64,000 bases of DNA from Hirundichthys speculiger (Eukaryota > Chordata > Actinopteri > Beloniformes > Exocoetidae), in contig JAGFBZ010001548.1 in NCBI GenBank assembly GCA_018398805.1, forward strand, positions 1,270,001-1,334,000, in the 5' to 3' direction. Positions within the stretch are counted from its first letter, which is position 1. The number at the start of each line of letters is the position of its first letter. Shown piece after piece: positions 50,062-64,000 of this stretch. Made by a program: the position numbers and the translations under genes. The notes below the pieces were generated by a model. That model did not search any database. It was given only the letters and a program-made list of their open reading frames with translations, and was not told the DNA's origin.

Positions 50062-51559
50062 CTTTTTTGAACTCCTCAAGCATTGCATCCAGCTTGGTGT
50101 CATTAAAAACAAAGTGCAAGGGATGGCTGTAAAACCTCGTGATGGTTTTGAGCGGCGTACAATCATCCGGATCAACAAAGGCCAAGTCCTTCACGAAAAG
50201 CAGGTCCACGATGTTGGACCTCTCGCCCTCGAACACCGGGATGCGCGTGTATCCGCTTTTCATAATCTCAGACATGGTGTTAAAGTCGAGGGTGGCGTCC
50301 CCGGGGATCATGAAGCAGTCCCTCAGCGGCGTCATCACGTCCTCCACGGTCTTCGTCCTGAGCTCCAGCGCGCCCTGGATGATGTTCAGCTCCTCCTTCA
50401 CCAGGTCGTTGTACGGGTCCGTGACGCGCAGCATCTCCAGGAGCTTCTCCCGGTTGTACACGGTTCCGATCTCCTGCCCGAGAAGGTAGTCCAGCAGCTT
50501 GCTGACGGGGTAGGAAGCGGGGAAGGTGAGCAGCATGAAGAACTTGGTGAGGAAGATGGTGTTGGCGCCCACGGCCAGGCCGTGTCTGGAGCAGATGGCC
50601 TGCGGCACGATTTCCCCGAAAATGACGATCCCGATGGTGGACATGACCACCGCGATCAGCCCGGAACCGGCGATGTCATCCAGCAGGATGGTGAGCGTGG
50701 TGTTCACCAGCACGTTGCCGAGCAGAAGCGAGCAGAGCAGGTAGTTCCCCTGGCTCCGGACCGGCTCGATCTTTTTGGCGTAGTTCTTCTCCCTCTCCGT
50801 GCCGCAGTTCTGGACTATCTGGAGCTCCATGGGGTCCAGAGCCATGAGCCCCAGGTTCAAGCCGCTGAACATACCGGACAGGCACAGCAGCATGGAGATG
50901 AAGATGACCTGGAGCCAGAAAGGCAGCAGGAACTTCTTCTCCTCCACCACGATGACTTTGGTGTCGTCCCCGTCGTGGTAGATCCAGGTGTTCTCCGTCC
51001 ACGGGTCGTGCGTCCCCGCCGCGGCAGGTGCGGAAGTGGCGATGCAAAGGTAATACGCTTTACTCCTTTCTGTCTTCCTCAGGGGTTTGACCTCGATTTC
51101 TACTATTCCGGACGTTTTCCGATTCAGGGTGATGTTGGGTAATATAATTATATCCGAAGTCCTGATTCCGCAGGGATGCGACCCGGTCGACTCCTCCTGG
51201 CTCTGGTTATCCCCCGAGGAGCTCTCCGAGCTCCGGACCGCGCGGCTCCGCTCGTGTTCCGTAAAAGCAATTTTGGACCAGGTCTCGTTGTTGATGTTCT
51301 GCCCGTACACCCTCAATTTGACACGAGAGCGCTCACTCACCCGCAGGTAGCCCCTGTCCATGAAGGAAATGTCGTCCGTGTCTTCCAGTCGGAGCCCGAT
51401 GATGACGGTCTCCTCGGACCCTTCCTTGCCGCTTGTCGGGGTGACACAACAGCCTGTGACAGTTAAGAAAATCATCGCCAGAGCTCGGACCCGGTTAAGT
51501 GACGCCATTTTTGCAGCGGTAGGTGCCTGGAGTAACGGTTCTGCCATATTGATAAGCAT
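50062..51559 (-). CDS. cnnm2: cnnm2 first coding exon (CNNM/ACDP Mg2+ homeostasis protein), 3' partial
   Basis: This exon encodes about 499 residues of a CNNM (ancient conserved domain) protein, a plasma-membrane protein of Mg2+ homeostasis. In order: an N-terminal hydrophobic segment (about residues 25-40), an extracellular domain with N-glycosylation sequons NET and NIT, the DUF21 membrane module from about residue 212 ([52 protein letters not shown]), then the CBS region ([34 protein letters not shown]). It resembles vertebrate CNNM2 over its length, including the [13 protein letters not shown] start of the ectodomain. The exon ends after FKK inside a Gly codon, with donor GTGAG just below 50062, so later exons lie outside the window. 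The codon at 51563-51565 is TTG, so the first ATG is 51557-51559; in-frame ATGs at 51545-51547 (MAEPLLQ) and before SLNRV have better Kozak contexts. Whether this is paralog cnnm2a or cnnm2b cannot be told. Confidence 0.95.
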
Positions 51560-51850
51560 TGGCAACCAACCTTCTGAATGAAAAGGGCTTTTAAAAATCA
51601 GAGCCAGTCGGAGTCCGCCTTCATCTCCGCCCAGGGTTGCCGTGACATGTGCATCAGGACCTGCTCGTTCCCACTACGTGTCCGACACTAACGACTCGCG
51701 AGCGCAGGCTCACGGGCCAACTCGTGCTTCTCTTGATGTCCCCGAGACAGGCGACGGCGACGGCCAATCAGAAGAGGCGGCTGACCAGGGGGCGGGGCCT
51801 CCGCGGTCTCTTTGGCGAATAAAATTCCTAAAACAAGTGCATCTCACGGT
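51560..51850 (-). promoter_or_regulatory. cnnm2: cnnm2 5'UTR and GC-rich promoter
   Basis: This is the stretch immediately upstream of the cnnm2 start. It is CpG-rich, as is most of exon 1, in contrast to the AT-rich flanks, so exon 1 and promoter form a CpG island of about 1.7 kb. It has a GC box (gggggcgggg, 51788-51797) and a CCAAT box (51763-51767, plus orientation). No convincing TATA box was seen, as expected for a CpG-island promoter. The transcription start is not determined. Confidence 0.6.
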
Positions 51851-53041
51851 AAGAGGCAGACAGGACTCGAGTCATGACTTTTAAAAGCACACATCCTCGC
51901 ACAGAGGATATATCATTTCTTTTTGTTATTGGTGCACTGCATTACATGCCGCGGGTGTGTTCATCCACCATTATTCCCTTTGACAACGCCAGTAGTTCTC
52001 TCACTGCAGATTCATGAAGGGCCCAGAGGAGGAAGTATTGTAAATTATAAGAAACACAACCGCAGATTCATGTTAAAAATACCCCTAATTATCAATACAT
52101 CCCCCCCCCCCCCACCCCCCAAAAAAACAAACAAACAAAAACAAAATGTTTATTCGCTGGTCTCTCAGATTTATTTTGGCACAGCTGATTTACTTTATGT
52201 GTGGCATTGGACTTCAAAGTACTGGATACATGATAGTGTGAAGTCCCCAGAAATTAAAAGAAAAAGAAAAATAGCACATTCTTTTTTACAGGCAACATTT
52301 ATTGATTATTGATTGAGAAAAGTCATTATAACTGACAGATTTAAAATGCTAATGAGAACATTTTTGTAAAGCTCATCTCAATTCAAAACTCATCAATTAC
52401 AGTGGTTATAACACTACAACAACAAAGTTCTCATGCAAAATGAATGTCTCCAAACCTTTGATTGGTAATGCATATAAGAAAATGAGAATTTTTTTTTCAT
52501 AGTTTTCTAGAGTGATCAGGAGTTTTTGACTGATTTCAGATGAAAATTTGTTGTGCCAATTAATTTAAGATGCGACTCTTCATGGAGTAACATCATAATT
52601 TGAAGCACCTATCAATTTTATTTATTGAGCTATTTTTTGCCATAATTTTTCTTTTAGAAAGGGAAAAATACAGATTTAGGTGTTTACTTTTCCGCAAAGT
52701 TTTACATGTATGCAAAATAGTGAATAAATCATTGCACAGTGTCTAAATTGCACAAATTATAATTAAGGAAACAATCTTCCCAGTATACATATTAAACAGA
52801 TGAAGTTTAATGGTGATATTGATTAGTTTCAGATTGTCTGCTATTCAGTGTCTAGTTTTAATGTTGAAATAAATAATTTACTGAAAGGAACACAAAGCAC
52901 GCATAAGTAAGAATCGATTACGATGACATTGGAAATATTAAAACACATAATACTGTAATTACATTGCAATCAGTTGAACAACTATCATCATCGATGCACA
53001 ATGTGATGCTGAGCCTGTATTCCATAGTGCTCTTCCAACCA
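51851..53041. other. as3mt-cnnm2 intergenic stretch and as3mt 3'UTR
   Basis: It holds the as3mt 3'UTR of unknown length (candidate poly(A) signals at 52857, 52806 and 52621, minus strand) and a C-run then A-rich tract (52102-52145). No other gene was seen. Confidence 0.45.
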
Positions 53042-63711
<10,670 letters not shown>

Positions 63712-63934
63712 CTGTTTCCACAAAGAAAAGCTTTTCATCACACAGCAGGCTGTTATCATTAGTCAATTGTCAGTTCAGTAAGCAGTGCAGTTTTTCAGTA
63801 TTTAATTTCATTCAACAGGAATATGGAGGACCAAAAAAATGCTATAGCCCTTTGCCCTGAATGACCCTAATACAGTACAGGGAGCAGACCATTCCTCTTT
63901 TTCAAAGTTGCCAATTATGGCAACAGTAAACATT

Positions 63935-63953
63935 ATATATACACACACACACA

Positions 63954-64000
<47 letters not shown>
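63935..64000. repeat. (CA)n/(TA)n microsatellite at the right edge
   Basis: A tract acacacacacac is followed by alternating TA that runs out of the window. It lies in the first as3mt intron seen here. Confidence 0.95.

Noticed and set aside
50114..51142. 342-codon ORF on the plus strand
   Set aside because: It is the antisense of cnnm2 exon 1 in a GC-rich region, where stop codons are rare. The minus strand carries clear CNNM homology.

Overview
The window is vertebrate, almost certainly teleost (ray-finned fish) nuclear DNA. It is mostly AT-rich non-coding sequence with two intron-split vertebrate genes on the minus strand, a dense load of fish-type transposons (Tc1, hAT, piggyBac, Harbinger, pogo, L1, L2/CR1-type LINEs, tRNA-derived SINEs) and many microsatellites. 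No bacterial, CRISPR or operon-like structure is present.

Genes. The minus strand carries as3mt (arsenite methyltransferase) from the right edge down to a stop codon at 53042-53044; nine coding exons are in the window and the first exon lies beyond the right edge. About 1.5 kb further along the minus strand is the large first coding exon of cnnm2 (50062-51559), behind a GC-rich promoter. The order and strand (as3mt upstream of cnnm2, same direction) match the human AS3MT-CNNM2 locus. Everything from 1 to 50061 is therefore read as cnnm2 intron 1; no later cnnm2 exon was seen.

Layout. 1-1206: 3' part of a Tc1 element. 2.0-3.7 kb: a SINE, a perfect hairpin cluster, and a LINE tail. 6.1-9.9 kb: a Harbinger relic with a Myb-like fragment, a 224-bp hAT MITE, a possible solo LTR, and a hAT element with transposase start. 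10.5-16.6 kb: microsatellites and weak relics. 16.7-24.2 kb: a CR1-group LINE tail, then a long broken L1 split by a hAT element, with a G-rich 3' region. 24.4-29.0 kb: a perfect hairpin, a SINE, and a minus-strand L1 fragment. 29.7-32.1 kb: a Tc1 element split by an internally deleted piggyBac. 32.1-38.5 kb: mostly unique sequence. 38.5-39.5 kb: nested hATs. 40.0-43.6 kb: a piggyBac with two independent hAT insertions. 46-49 kb: a hAT inside a Tc1 relic, a LINE end, and a pogo MITE inside a (TA)n tract. 50-51.9 kb: cnnm2 exon 1 and promoter. 53-64 kb: as3mt, whose 7.2-kb intron holds a Tc1 element, a hAT and an L2 LINE that encodes an SGNH esterase-like domain.

Functionally, cnnm2 encodes a plasma-membrane Mg2+ homeostasis protein and as3mt a cytosolic methyltransferase; they are neighbours by ancestry and not members of one pathway. 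The interest of the window lies in the TE stratigraphy: exact target-site duplications allow several insertion orders to be read directly. I did not find a convincing new multi-gene system. The less explained items are two perfect 22-bp snap-back palindromes with 4-nt loops, an unidentified small ORF with a poly(A) signal inside an as3mt intron, and a membrane-protein-like ORF inside a hAT element.
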